Positions 1 through 7,331 of a DNA stretch of 44,730 nt are shown here, in pieces. The notes below the pieces were generated by a model that saw only the letters and a list, made by a program, of their open reading frames with translations, made no database searches and was not told where the DNA came from. Origin of the DNA: JAWUVP01 sp034112285 (GTDB lineage Bacteria > Pseudomonadota > Gammaproteobacteria > JABDGN01); the NCBI GenBank assembly GCA_034112285.1, contig JAWUVP010000014.1:1-44730 (forward strand), in the 5' to 3' direction. The position numbers were made by a program, and so were the translations under genes. The stretch's first letter is position 1. Each line of letters starts with the position of its first letter.

Positions 1-657
1 TCATTACGAAAATTGGGCTACACGATAAGTAGACGGCGTGTTGGTCGATTAATGAAGCTAATGGGGCTTGTGTGCAAGACTAGGCGCAAATTCAAGCACA
101 CAACAGATTCTAACCACAATCTTATGGTATCACCTAACCTATTAAACCGTGATTTTTCACCTCAACAAGCCGGTACCATTTATGCTGGCGATATCACATA
201 TATTCCCACTCAAGAGGGTTGGTTATATCTAGCGGTGGTTATCGACTTGTTTTCCCGTCGAGTCGTTGGCTGGGCCATGAACAAGCGTATGAAAGCAGAT
301 TTGGTAAATAAAGCTTTGTTAATGGCTATCTGGCAACGAAAACCTAGGCGAGGGTTAATTTCGCATACTGACCGTGGTAGCCAATATGCTTCTAACAGTC
401 ATCGGAAAATTCTAGAACCGCATGGCATAGAGCAGAGCATGAGTCGTCGAGGCGATTGCTGGGATAATGCCGTTTCTGAAAGTTTTTTTCACACATTAAA
501 GACCGAGTTGACGTATCACGAAAATTTTAAAACTAGAGCTGAAGCTGAGCAATGTATTTTTGAATATATCGAAGTCTATTATAATCGAAAAAGAATGCGC
601 TCAACTAACGACTACATGTCGCCGGTTGAATATGAGAACGCTCGGAAAGCGGCGTAA
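1..657 (+). CDS. IS3-family transposase (OrfB, DDE integrase core), 5' end outside window
   Basis: This is the catalytic part of an IS3-family transposase, which cuts and joins the element ends during transposition. The frame is open to the window edge (codons 1-12 read S-L-R-K), so the TTG at 13 is not the true start. Counting from that TTG, the DDE residues are visible: Asp60 (AGDITYI), Asp120 (HTDRGSQY) and Glu156 (NAVSESFF), with 35 residues between the second Asp and the Glu and a Lys seven residues later, as in retroviral-type integrases. The C-terminal YNRKRMRSTNDYMSP motif is typical of the family. The frame is intact to TAA. In the full element it would be made by frameshifting from orfA, which is not visible here. 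Confidence 0.9.
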   Translation, partial: SLRKLGYTISRRRVGRLMKLMGLVCKTRRKFKHTTDSNHNLMVSPNLLNRDFSPQQAGTIYAGDITYIPTQEGWLYLAVVIDLFSRRVVGWAMNKRMKADLVNKALLMAIWQRKPRRGLISHTDRGSQYASNSHRKILEPHGIEQSMSRRGDCWDNAVSESFFHTLKTELTYHENFKTRAEAEQCIFEYIEVYYNRKRMRSTNDYMSPVEYENARKAA

Positions 658-681
658 AATTTGTCCTGAAAAGTGTTGACA
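1..681 (+). mobile_element. IS3-family insertion sequence, right-hand part only
   Basis: The window opens inside an IS3-family element. It holds the end of the transposase frame and, just after the stop codon, a probable terminal inverted repeat at 662-681. Read inward from the outer end this repeat begins TGTCAACAC, the usual IS3-type TG start. The left end, the small upstream orfA and the second inverted repeat lie outside the window, so target-site duplication cannot be examined. The element stops about 60 bp from the 3' end of the tRNA-Pro gene. Confidence 0.75.
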
Positions 682-743
682 CATCAAGCTTCATTATTTA
701 TTAAACATAATTCATAGACGAATTGACTAAGTCATTGATTTAT

Positions 744-820
744 TGGTCGGGACGGTAGGATTTGAACCTACGACACCATGCACCCCATGCATGTGCGCTA
801 CCAGGCTGCGCTACGCCCCG
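744..820 (-). tRNA. tRNA-Pro (anticodon GGG)
   Basis: The minus strand folds into a full cloverleaf. The acceptor arm CGGGGCG pairs with CGTCCCG (one G-U pair), the anticodon stem CATGC/GCATG encloses loop ATGGGGT giving anticodon GGG, the T arm is GTAGG-TTCAAAT-CCTAC, and discriminator A plus an encoded CCA end at 744. It reads CCC/CCU proline codons. The gene is divergent from ubiA. Confidence 0.95.
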
Positions 821-829
821 AAGATGCAC

Positions 830-858
830 AGTGTAGCAAATTTTTTTGCCATGGCCAA
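830..858 (-). promoter_or_regulatory. Putative sigma70 promoter of tRNA-Pro
   Basis: On the minus strand, TTGGCC (853-858) and TACACT (830-835) are separated by 17 bp. The tRNA 5' end lies ten bases downstream, as expected for a stable-RNA promoter. It overlaps the ubiA promoter region on the other strand. Confidence 0.5.
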
Positions 859-887
859 GCATCATTCTAATGAGTATAATGCTATTT

Positions 888-1724
888 ATGAAAACCTTAC
901 TGCCTTATTTTAAACTGATGCGTTTTGACCGCCCTATTGGCTTTTTTCTTACCGGTTGGCCAACCTTGTGGGCCTTATGGCTGTCTGCTGGTGGTTGGCC
1001 TGGTTGGCGCTTGCTGGTGATTTTTGTGCTGGGTATTATTATTATGCGCAGTGCCGGTTGCGTGATCAATGATATAGCCGATCGGAAATTTGATCCACAT
1101 GTAGAGCGCACCAAAACACGCCCGTTGGTTATGGGCGATATTGCTTTATGGCAAGCCATTTTGTTATTGGTTATTCTACTTGGCGGTGCACTACTACTGG
1201 TTTTATTATTAAATACTTATTGCCTCATCATTGCCATTGCCACCGCGTGCTTCACTATTATTTATCCTTTTTGTAAACGCTTCACCTATTTGCCGCAAGT
1301 TATTTTGGGGGTTGTATTTAATGCGGGGATACTGATGGCCTATGCCGCGCAGCAGCAACACTTGAGTTTATCGGCCTGGGTGTTGTATGCTGCCACCATT
1401 ATTTGGACAGTGGCCTACGACACTATGTACGCCCTAACCGATATTGAAGACGACTTAAAACTCGGTTTAAAGTCTACAGCCATCTTATTCAAATCAAAAG
1501 CACCATACATTATCGCTTTATTACAAGGTTTTTTTTTACTGGGACTCATCTGGGTAGGTTATAATGCAGCATTAACCTGGGCTTATTATATAACGGTACT
1601 GGCAGCTATGGGGTTATCCGTTTATCAACAGGTCTTAGTGCGTCGCCAACAAGCCTTTCAAGGTTTTTTGAATAATAATTGGCTGGGGTTAATTGTGTTT
1701 ATCGGTATAGTACTCAGTTTATAG
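888..1724 (+). CDS. ubiA: 4-hydroxybenzoate octaprenyltransferase
   Basis: UbiA attaches the polyprenyl tail to 4-hydroxybenzoate, the first membrane step of ubiquinone synthesis. About 278 residues, close to the E. coli length, with seven to nine hydrophobic segments. Both Asp-rich prenyl-diphosphate/Mg motifs are present: NDIADRKFD (about residues 61-69) and YDTMYALTDIEDD. The opening LMRFDRPIG and WPTLWALW blocks match UbiA. In-frame starts exist upstream (TTG 846, ATG 870), but a TATAAT box at 875-880 ends only seven bases before ATG 888 and no Shine-Dalgarno is evident. ATG 888 is therefore the best start, possibly on a leaderless mRNA. The gene stands alone, convergent with the merR-type gene 27 bp downstream; ubiC is not adjacent. 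Confidence 0.93.
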   Translation: MKTLLPYFKLMRFDRPIGFFLTGWPTLWALWLSAGGWPGWRLLVIFVLGIIIMRSAGCVINDIADRKFDPHVERTKTRPLVMGDIALWQAILLLVILLGGALLLVLLLNTYCLIIAIATACFTIIYPFCKRFTYLPQVILGVVFNAGILMAYAAQQQHLSLSAWVLYAATIIWTVAYDTMYALTDIEDDLKLGLKSTAILFKSKAPYIIALLQGFFLLGLIWVGYNAALTWAYYITVLAAMGLSVYQQVLVRRQQAFQGFLNNNWLGLIVFIGIVLSL

Positions 1725-1751
1725 CTACTGTACATTCAAAATCGTATTAAT

Positions 1752-2120
1752 TTACGAAGCTCTAACCGTCATTAAATCTGATAATAACGCTTCAAGCTCC
1801 TCACGCACACCCGTTAAAAAGGCTTTTTGATCTTCCACCACAACATTGGCTGTTGCAGGGGAAATTTTATTAGAACTAATTTGCTGACGTGCGCCACTAA
1901 TCGTAAAACATTCTTCATAGAGCAAGCTACGAATTTGTCTTACCAGCATCACATCTTTGTGTTGGTAATAACGTCGGTTACCACGGCGGGTAACTGGGTT
2001 AAGCTGGGGGAATTCTTGTTCCCAGTAACGGAGTACATGCGGTTTTACCGCGCAAAGTTCGCTGGCTTCACCGATGGTAAAGTATTTTTTATCCGGAATG
2101 GGGGGAAGTTTATATTCCAT
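1752..2120 (-). CDS. MerR-family regulator linked to ihfA
   Basis: A 122-residue MerR-type protein with the N-terminal winged helix-turn-helix (YFTIGEASELCAVKPHVLRYWEQEFPQLNP, about residues 13-42) and the following RRYYQHKDVMLVRQIRSLLYEE helix typical of the family. The short C-terminal tail has no metal-binding cysteine cluster, so a metal-sensing role is not supported. This small MerR-like gene is commonly found directly after ihfA in gammaproteobacteria, and its target is generally uncharacterised. Its ATG lies inside the end of ihfA (11-bp overlap), so it is the last gene of the thrS-ihfA transcription unit and probably translationally coupled to ihfA. Confidence 0.88.
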   Translation of the reverse strand: MEYKLPPIPDKKYFTIGEASELCAVKPHVLRYWEQEFPQLNPVTRRGNRRYYQHKDVMLVRQIRSLLYEECFTISGARQQISSNKISPATANVVVEDQKAFLTGVREELEALLSDLMTVRAS

Positions 2121-2448
2121 TTGGGATCAATGTTCCGGCGTTGTTGGCTGCTTCATCAATTGTCATTTGATCAATGCGGGCACGTAATTTTTGCCCTGGG
2201 CGGTAGGTCACCACGGTGCGTGCGCTAATCATTTTTTCTTCACCCGTTTTAGGGTTGCGTCCTGGACGAGGGCTTTTATAGCGTAAAATGTAATTACCAA
2301 AACCAGAAAGTTTGACGTCATTGCCGTTGATTAATGCACTAGAGATTTCTTCAAAGAAAGATTCAACCAATTCCTTGGCTTCGCGATTATTAAGCCCAAG
2401 TTTTTCTGTGAGTTCTAAGGCTATATCTGCTTTTGTTAAGGCACCCAT
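2110..2448 (-). CDS. ihfA: Integration host factor subunit alpha
   Basis: IHF alpha pairs with IhfB to bind and sharply bend DNA in recombination, replication and transcription. 112 residues; the DNA-binding beta-arm region GFGNYILRYKSPRPGRNPKTGEE carries the conserved RPGRNPKTGE with the intercalating proline, and ALTKADIALELTEKLGLNNREAKELVESFFEEI matches the N-terminal helices. The tail after QKLRARI is longer than in E. coli (99 aa) by about a dozen residues. The start lies three bases after the pheT stop and the end overlaps the MerR gene, which fits the conserved pheST-ihfA arrangement. Confidence 0.95.
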   Translation of the reverse strand: MGALTKADIALELTEKLGLNNREAKELVESFFEEISSALINGNDVKLSGFGNYILRYKSPRPGRNPKTGEEKMISARTVVTYRPGQKLRARIDQMTIDEAANNAGTLIPNGI

Positions 2449-2451
2449 ATA

Positions 2452-4806
2452 TTATTCCCTTAATTCAGCACCGACACCCTCCTTAAGGGCCTCGATAACA
2501 TTATTGGTGAGAGTCGCCACTTCTTCGTCAACCAGTGTCCGTTCTGGATGTTGCAACGTTAAGCGCACTGCAAGACTTTTGTAGCCTTCCTCAACGCCTG
2601 AGCCACGATAAATGTCAAAAACATCTAGCTTGGTAAGTAGCTCACCCGCTGAATTACCAACTATATCATAGACTTGCCCAAATGTAACCCTCTCTTGGGT
2701 GAGGAAAGCCAAATCACGCTGAATCTGTGGGTACTTGCTAACCTGTTGATATTGTGGAACTATTTTTTGGGAGACTTTATCGAGCTCTAGGCTAAACAGC
2801 ACCACAGCACCCGCAATTTTCAATTTTTGACTGACACGCGGGTGCAAGGTTCCAAGCCAACCTACGGCTTTACCCTCAAGCATAACTTGTGCCGATTGGC
2901 CCGGGTGTAAGGCTGGATGCTCAGCGCCAATAAATTGTGCTTTTGGAATCAGTGCTTCGATATTGGCTTTCACATCAAAGAAATCAACTTTAGCAGTCTC
3001 TTCACTCCACTGCTCTGGGTTGCGCGAGCCATTAACAATGCCAGCAATTTCTAAAGGCTGCTGCTCTGGCGCGTGTCCGGCAAACGTGCGGCCGACTTCA
3101 AACAAACGAATTCTATCTTGCTGATGTTTTTGATTATTCACCACAGCCTGCACTAAATTAGGCCATAAGGAAATTCGCATTTCACTAAGCTGACTGGCAA
3201 GCGGGTTTTGCAAGCTAATGGCTTTTGCATTGGGTAGTAGGAGCCCCTGAATTTTTGGATTCACAAAGCTATAGGTTAAGGTTTCATGATAACCGAGGTC
3301 GACTAGCACATCACGTAAATAATTAGTTGGCGCTCGCAGCTCAGTGGCCGGCAACATGTTTAACATGCCTTTGGGCATGACGCTAGGAATGTGCTCATAA
3401 CCATAAATACGCGCAATTTCTTCGATTAAATCTTCCTCAATGGCCATATCAAATCGGTGCAACGGCGTTATGATTTCCCAACCCGTAGAGATTGAGGTGA
3501 CATCCATACCAAGGCGCTGCAAGATATCAACCACTTGCGCATCGCTGATTTCAAAACCCAGTAATTTTGGAATGCGCGCCCGGCGCAAGGTAAGTTTTTT
3601 AGGCTGTGGCAAATGCTCGCTATGTTCTTGCACCACAATTTCACCCGGCTCACCGCCGCAGATACTTAAAATTAATTGTGTCGCATGTTCCATAGCTTCC
3701 AGCGTAATGCTGGGGTCAACACCGCGCTCAAAGCGTTGTGAAGAATCTGTATGCACACCATAACGTCGCGGCGTACCCATGATAGTGAGCGGATTAAAGA
3801 AAGCACTCTCTAACACCACATCAACACTTTGGCCGGTCACACCAGATTGTGCGCCGCCCATCACGCCAGCAATAGCAAGAGGTTTTTCACTATCAGCGAT
3901 CACAAGCGTTTTACTATCGAGTTTAACTTCGGTGTCATCTAGCAAGATTAACGTTTCATCTGCTTTGGCAAAACGCACGGTAATGCCGCCAACAATTTTG
4001 TTGAGGGCAAAAGCGTGCATAGGTTGCCCGAGTTCTAACACGATGTAATTCGTTACATCTACCACCGGGCAAATGCTACGCATACCACAGCGGCGCAATT
4101 TTTCTTGCATCCAAAGTGGTGTGGGCGCGCTAACATCAATGTTTTTAATAACCCGTGAACAATAGCGTGGGCAATCACTAGGCGCCTGAATGTCAATCGC
4201 CAGCTTGTCCGCAATGATGGCAGGCACAGGCTTAATCTCTGGCATGTTCATAGCCACTTCGTTGATCACACCCAATTCGCGTGCAACACCTTTAATGCTT
4301 AAACAGTCACCGCGGTTAGGCGTTAAATCAATGTCAATAATCGTGTCATCTAATTGCATGTATTCACGCAAATCAACACCCAAAGGCGCATCGCTGGGTA
4401 GCTCAATAAGGCCATTAGCCGTTTCTGCTAAGCCTATTTCACTCGCGCCACACAACATCCCGTTTGATTCGGTACCGCGTAGTTTTGCTTTTTTAATTTT
4501 AAAATTTCCAGGCAGCACTGCGCCAATGGTCGCAAAAGCAACAATTAAACCTTCGCGGGCGTTGGGCGCGCCGCAGACAACTTGTAGAGTTTGAGTGCCA
4601 TCGGATACTTGGCAAACTTGAAGCTTGTCGGCATTAGGGTGCGGGATTGCGGAGATGATTTTGGCAACGGTAATACCAGAAAATTGTGCCGCAGCAGGTT
4701 CAGTAAAATCGACTTCTAAGCCTGCATCGGTAAGTTGAACGCAAAGTTTGTCTAGTGAATTATTTGTTTTTACCCAGTCGTTTAACCAAGCTTGTGTAAC
4801 TTTCAT
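2452..4806 (-). CDS. pheT: Phenylalanine-tRNA ligase beta subunit
   Basis: The beta subunit of the alpha2-beta2 PheRS charges tRNA-Phe together with PheS; this subunit holds the editing site and tRNA contacts. 784 residues, against about 795 in E. coli. Domain order by sequence: N-terminal segment, tRNA-binding EMAP/OB fold (GITVAKIISAIPHPNADKLQ and CGAPNAR, about residues 44-150), B3/B4 editing domain (DVTNYIVLELGQPMHAF), B5 domain, catalytic-like core, and C-terminal anticodon-binding FDX-ACB domain (PQYQQVSKYPQIQRDLAFL to RLTLQHPERTLVDEEV). It follows pheS after 67 bp that contain an AT-rich hairpin, and ihfA follows three bases downstream. Confidence 0.97.
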   Translation of the reverse strand: MKVTQAWLNDWVKTNNSLDKLCVQLTDAGLEVDFTEPAAAQFSGITVAKIISAIPHPNADKLQVCQVSDGTQTLQVVCGAPNAREGLIVAFATIGAVLPGNFKIKKAKLRGTESNGMLCGASEIGLAETANGLIELPSDAPLGVDLREYMQLDDTIIDIDLTPNRGDCLSIKGVARELGVINEVAMNMPEIKPVPAIIADKLAIDIQAPSDCPRYCSRVIKNIDVSAPTPLWMQEKLRRCGMRSICPVVDVTNYIVLELGQPMHAFALNKIVGGITVRFAKADETLILLDDTEVKLDSKTLVIADSEKPLAIAGVMGGAQSGVTGQSVDVVLESAFFNPLTIMGTPRRYGVHTDSSQRFERGVDPSITLEAMEHATQLILSICGGEPGEIVVQEHSEHLPQPKKLTLRRARIPKLLGFEISDAQVVDILQRLGMDVTSISTGWEIITPLHRFDMAIEEDLIEEIARIYGYEHIPSVMPKGMLNMLPATELRAPTNYLRDVLVDLGYHETLTYSFVNPKIQGLLLPNAKAISLQNPLASQLSEMRISLWPNLVQAVVNNQKHQQDRIRLFEVGRTFAGHAPEQQPLEIAGIVNGSRNPEQWSEETAKVDFFDVKANIEALIPKAQFIGAEHPALHPGQSAQVMLEGKAVGWLGTLHPRVSQKLKIAGAVVLFSLELDKVSQKIVPQYQQVSKYPQIQRDLAFLTQERVTFGQVYDIVGNSAGELLTKLDVFDIYRGSGVEEGYKSLAVRLTLQHPERTLVDEEVATLTNNVIEALKEGVGAELRE

Positions 4807-4838
4807 GTTTATTCCTTTGTTAGGTCGCCCTACCCGTA

Positions 4839-4862
4839 CGTTTTTCTATAAAAGGAAAAACG
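4839..4862 (-). other. Hairpin in the pheS-pheT intercistronic gap
   Basis: An 8-bp perfect stem (CGTTTTTC with GAAAAACG) and an 8-nt loop lie between pheS and pheT. The stem is AT-rich with no clear U-run after it. It could be a processing or mRNA-stability element or a weak attenuator; the sequence does not decide. Confidence 0.35.
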
Positions 4863-4873
4863 CTATTTTCAAA

Positions 4874-5875
4874 TCAAGCAAATTGCGATAAAAACCGTAC
4901 ATCACTTTCAAAGGTTAGCCGTAAATCATCAATGCCGTAACGCAACATCGCTAAACGATCCATGCCACAACCAAATGCCCAGCCACTGTATTCTTCACTA
5001 TCAATACCAACGGATTTTAATACGTTAGGATGAATCATGCCACAACCTAACACCTCTAACCATTTACCAGCAAAAGGATGGCTGGGATCGGTTAAGCGAA
5101 TATCCACTTCGGCAGAAGGCTCCGTAAAAGGAAAATAAGATGGGCGTAAACGCATATCCACTTTTTGTTCAAAAAAGTTTTCCATAAATTGTTCCAATAC
5201 CGCTTTCAAATTTGCAAAGCTTACATCTTTGTCCACCATCAAGGCTTCAACTTGATTGAACATCGGGGTGTGGGTTTGATCAGAGTCACTACGATAGACT
5301 CGGCCTGGAGAAATAATTCTAAAAGGCGGCTTGTTATTTTCCATGTAACGAATTTGCACCGAAGAAGTATGCGTGCGCAGCACGTCACCTTCTGGAAAAT
5401 AAAAAGTATCTTGCATATCACGAGCAGGATGATGCTCAGGCATGTTTAAAGCTTCAAAGTTATGAAATTGATCTTCAATTTCAGGGCCATCAGCAATATC
5501 AAAGCCAATGCTAGTAAAAAACTTTTCAATGCGCTTTTGGGTCATCGTTACCGGATGCAAGCTACCACGAGCTTGGCCGCGGCCCGGCAAGGTGACATCA
5601 ATCGCCTCAGCGGCCAGTTGTTTGGCCAGCTCGGCATCTTTTAAAGCTTGGGTTTTTAACTCAGCGGCTTGAGCCACTTCTTGTTTGGCCACATTGATAG
5701 CTTGGCCTGCGCTTTTACGTTCTTCAGGCGCAAGTTTGCCTAAAGATTTTAATAATTCGGTGATTTTACCTTTTTTGCCTAGATATTCGGCGCGAACTTG
5801 TTGTAAGTCGTTAAGATCAACCGCGTGATGAATGGCAGTTTGTGCGTTAGAAATGAGGGTGTCTAGATCGGTCAT
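4874..5875 (-). CDS. pheS: Phenylalanine-tRNA ligase alpha subunit
   Basis: The catalytic alpha subunit of PheRS. 333 residues from ATG 5875, close to the family length. The N-terminal coiled coil (about residues 1-80, LGKKGKITELLKSLGKL) is followed by the class II core: motif 1 region GSLHPVTMTQKRIEKFF, motif 2 around FRIISPGRVYRSDSDQTHTPMFNQVE, FTEPSAEVD, and motif 3 WAFGCGMDRLAMLRYGIDDLR. An upstream in-frame start exists at 5902, but AGGA seven bases ahead of ATG 5875 and family alignment favour the shorter form. It is part of the thrS-to-ihfA operon, after a 175-bp gap from rplT. Confidence 0.97.
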   Translation of the reverse strand: MTDLDTLISNAQTAIHHAVDLNDLQQVRAEYLGKKGKITELLKSLGKLAPEERKSAGQAINVAKQEVAQAAELKTQALKDAELAKQLAAEAIDVTLPGRGQARGSLHPVTMTQKRIEKFFTSIGFDIADGPEIEDQFHNFEALNMPEHHPARDMQDTFYFPEGDVLRTHTSSVQIRYMENNKPPFRIISPGRVYRSDSDQTHTPMFNQVEALMVDKDVSFANLKAVLEQFMENFFEQKVDMRLRPSYFPFTEPSAEVDIRLTDPSHPFAGKWLEVLGCGMIHPNVLKSVGIDSEEYSGWAFGCGMDRLAMLRYGIDDLRLTFESDVRFLSQFA

Positions 5876-6017
5876 GAAATATGTCCTATAGGCCCCCACC
5901 AAGCCTCACGCAAAAACAAAAGCGACAAAAGATTAAACAAAAGCGAAAGAATAATTCTAACGTTAAGTTATAATCTCGGCCCCTCCCTAAGGAGAGGCTA
6001 AGTGGGGTGATTTGCTA

Positions 6018-6040
6018 GTAAAAAAGCTAGGCTTTTTTAC
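6018..6040 (-). terminator. Perfect AT-rich hairpin between rplT and pheS (terminator or attenuator)
   Basis: A 10-bp perfect inverted repeat, GTAAAAAAGC and GCTTTTTTAC, surrounds a 3-nt loop (6028-6030), just after the rplT stop. Read on the minus strand the 3' arm carries six T, so it could act as a weak intrinsic terminator that partly uncouples pheST from rpmI-rplT. It sits where E. coli carries the pheM leader/attenuator. A second, imperfect hairpin with a CTAA loop lies at about 5980-5997. Confidence 0.45.
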
Positions 6041-6050
6041 GCTAACAGTA

Positions 6051-6407
6051 TTAAGCCAATGCTGCTTTAGCTTTTTCAGCAATTGCTACAAACGCAGGTT
6101 TATCGTTCATTGCTAAATCGGCAAGCATTTTACGATCAACCATTATTTCAGCTTTGGTTAAGCCATTAATTAGCGTGCTGTAAGTTAGGCCACACTCACG
6201 TGCACCCGCATTAATACGCGCAATCCATAAAGCACGAAATACACGCTTCTTTGCTTTACGATCGCGATATGCATATTGACCTGCTTTAATAACAGCTTGC
6301 TTAGCAACACGAAATACACGACTACGTGCACCACGGAAACCTTTAGCGGCTTTTAAAACTTTTTTGTGTTTTGCTCTGGCGGTTACGCCACGTTTTACTC
6401 TTGCCAT
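6051..6407 (-). CDS. rplT: 50S ribosomal protein L20
   Basis: 118 residues, the standard L20 length. It opens MARVKRGVTARAKHKKVLKAAKGFRGARSR with a very basic N-terminal extension, followed by RDRKAKKRVFRALWIARINAGAR, all diagnostic. L20 is an early 23S rRNA assembly protein, and in enterics it represses its own operon by binding the mRNA ahead of rpmI. It follows rpmI by 12 bp, with a GGAGGA ribosome binding site at the junction. Confidence 0.98.
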   Translation of the reverse strand: MARVKRGVTARAKHKKVLKAAKGFRGARSRVFRVAKQAVIKAGQYAYRDRKAKKRVFRALWIARINAGARECGLTYSTLINGLTKAEIMVDRKMLADLAMNDKPAFVAIAEKAKAALA

Positions 6408-6419
6408 GTCCGTATCCTC

Positions 6420-6617
6420 CTATTTATTGGGTAACATTTTATCGATTAATTTAGCATCACAATCTTTAAGCATTTTTAAGCTACGAAGATGACGCATACG
6501 TTTTGTCGTTTTCTTAGTTAAGATATGGTTACGATTGGCTTGGCGGTATTTATAGCCACCGCTGGCAGTTTTTTTGAAGCGCTTTGCAGCACCTCGATGG
6601 GTTTTCAATTTTGGCAT
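6420..6617 (-). CDS. rpmI: 50S ribosomal protein L35
   Basis: 65 residues, very basic: MPKLKTHRGAAKRFKKTASGG at the N terminus and a C-terminal LPNK, as expected for L35, a small component of the large ribosomal subunit. It is preceded by a 195-bp leader after infC that contains several hairpins, and followed by rplT 12 bp downstream. Confidence 0.97.
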   Translation of the reverse strand: MPKLKTHRGAAKRFKKTASGGYKYRQANRNHILTKKTTKRMRHLRSLKMLKDCDAKLIDKMLPNK

Positions 6618-6812
6618 ATTACTATACTCTTTATAAAGTGCTAAATAACGCTATTGCATTATTTAACTAGGTTTTAAAAACACCTTAGTCAGCTTTCGCC
6701 GGTAAGGTACCTACGTGTTACTACTCAGGCTGTAGTCGGGGATGTTCATCCTCCGAAATTTTTATACAACCTAAGCAGTTACTTTTCAAACTACTGCATT
6801 ACGGCAATAGTC
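6618..6812 (-). promoter_or_regulatory. Structured infC-rpmI leader, probable L20 autoregulatory region
   Basis: On the minus strand this gap holds three adjacent hairpins. CGG-GGAT/ATCC-CCG has a GAAC loop and one bulged A (about 6732-6751). ACTAC/GTAGT lies next to it. ACCTTA/TAAGGT (6703-6708 with 6682-6687) encloses a GAAA-capped inner loop and is followed by GTTTTT (6676-6681). In E. coli the equivalent region carries the L20 binding sites that repress rpmI-rplT translation. The function here is inferred from position and folding potential only. The last hairpin plus T-run could alternatively work as an attenuator. Confidence 0.45.
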
Positions 6813-7331
6813 TTACTTCTTTTTAGGGCCAATGACCATCACCATTTGTCGACCTTCCATTTTCGGGAATTGTTCAACAACACCGTACTCCAGTAAGTCA
6901 TGCTTGATGCGTTCGAGCAATGCACGCCCGACTTCTACATGGGCCATTTCCCGGCCACGGTAACGCAAGGTTACCTTGGCTTTGTCGCCGTTTTCGAGGA
7001 AGCGTATCAGGTTACGTAATTTAACCTCATAGTCTCCATCTTCTGTTCCGGGACGAAATTTAATCTCTTTAACTTGCGTTTTCTTCTGTTTTTTCTTGGC
7101 GGCTTGAATTTCCTTCTTTTTCTCGAAGATAAATTTACCGTGATCCATCACCCGACACACTGGCGGGCTGGAGGTCGGTGATATTTCCACCAAATCTAAT
7201 TTTGCATCTGTCGCAGCTTGTCTAGCCTCAGCTAAGCTTACAATACCGATTTGTTCGCCATTGGCGCCAATTAAGCGTACTTCGCTTGCGGTGATGTCAC
7301 CGTTAATTGCGGTCTTTTTCTTTCCTTTAAT
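6813..7331 (-). CDS. infC: Translation initiation factor IF-3, probable AUU start
   Basis: IF-3 keeps the 30S subunit free and checks the start codon. Its N domain starts around INGDITASEVRLIGANGEQIGIVSL; then come the Lys-rich linker (FEKKKEIQAAKKKQKKTQVKEIKFRPG) and the C domain (KAKVTLRYRGREMAH to MVMVIGPKKK). Start choice: ATG 7346 and TTG 7370 are in frame but have no good ribosome binding site. An ATT at 7331 that opens ATT-AAA-GG, as in the E. coli infC start, has GAGGA eight bases upstream. That gives 172 residues, with the ATT overlapping the thrS stop (ATTAA). AUU use underlies IF-3 self-repression in E. coli. If ATG 7346 is used instead, the protein is five residues longer. Confidence 0.93.
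   Translation of the reverse strand: MKGKKKTAINGDITASEVRLIGANGEQIGIVSLAEARQAATDAKLDLVEISPTSSPPVCRVMDHGKFIFEKKKEIQAAKKKQKKTQVKEIKFRPGTEDGDYEVKLRNLIRFLENGDKAKVTLRYRGREMAHVEVGRALLERIKHDLLEYGVVEQFPKMEGRQMVMVIGPKKK

Noticed and set aside
744..820. tRNA-Pro as an attachment site of an integrated element
   Set aside because: Only an IS3 end lies nearby. There is no integrase and no repeated tRNA 3' end elsewhere in the window.
905..1159. Many long frames antisense to ubiA, pheT, addAB, gal and ruv genes
   Set aside because: They are shadows in other frames of well-supported genes and carry no recognisable protein motifs.
5886..5951. A canonical pheM leader peptide gene
   Set aside because: The Phe-rich frame has no standard start codon and no terminator hairpin between it and pheS, so it is kept only as a low-interest finding.
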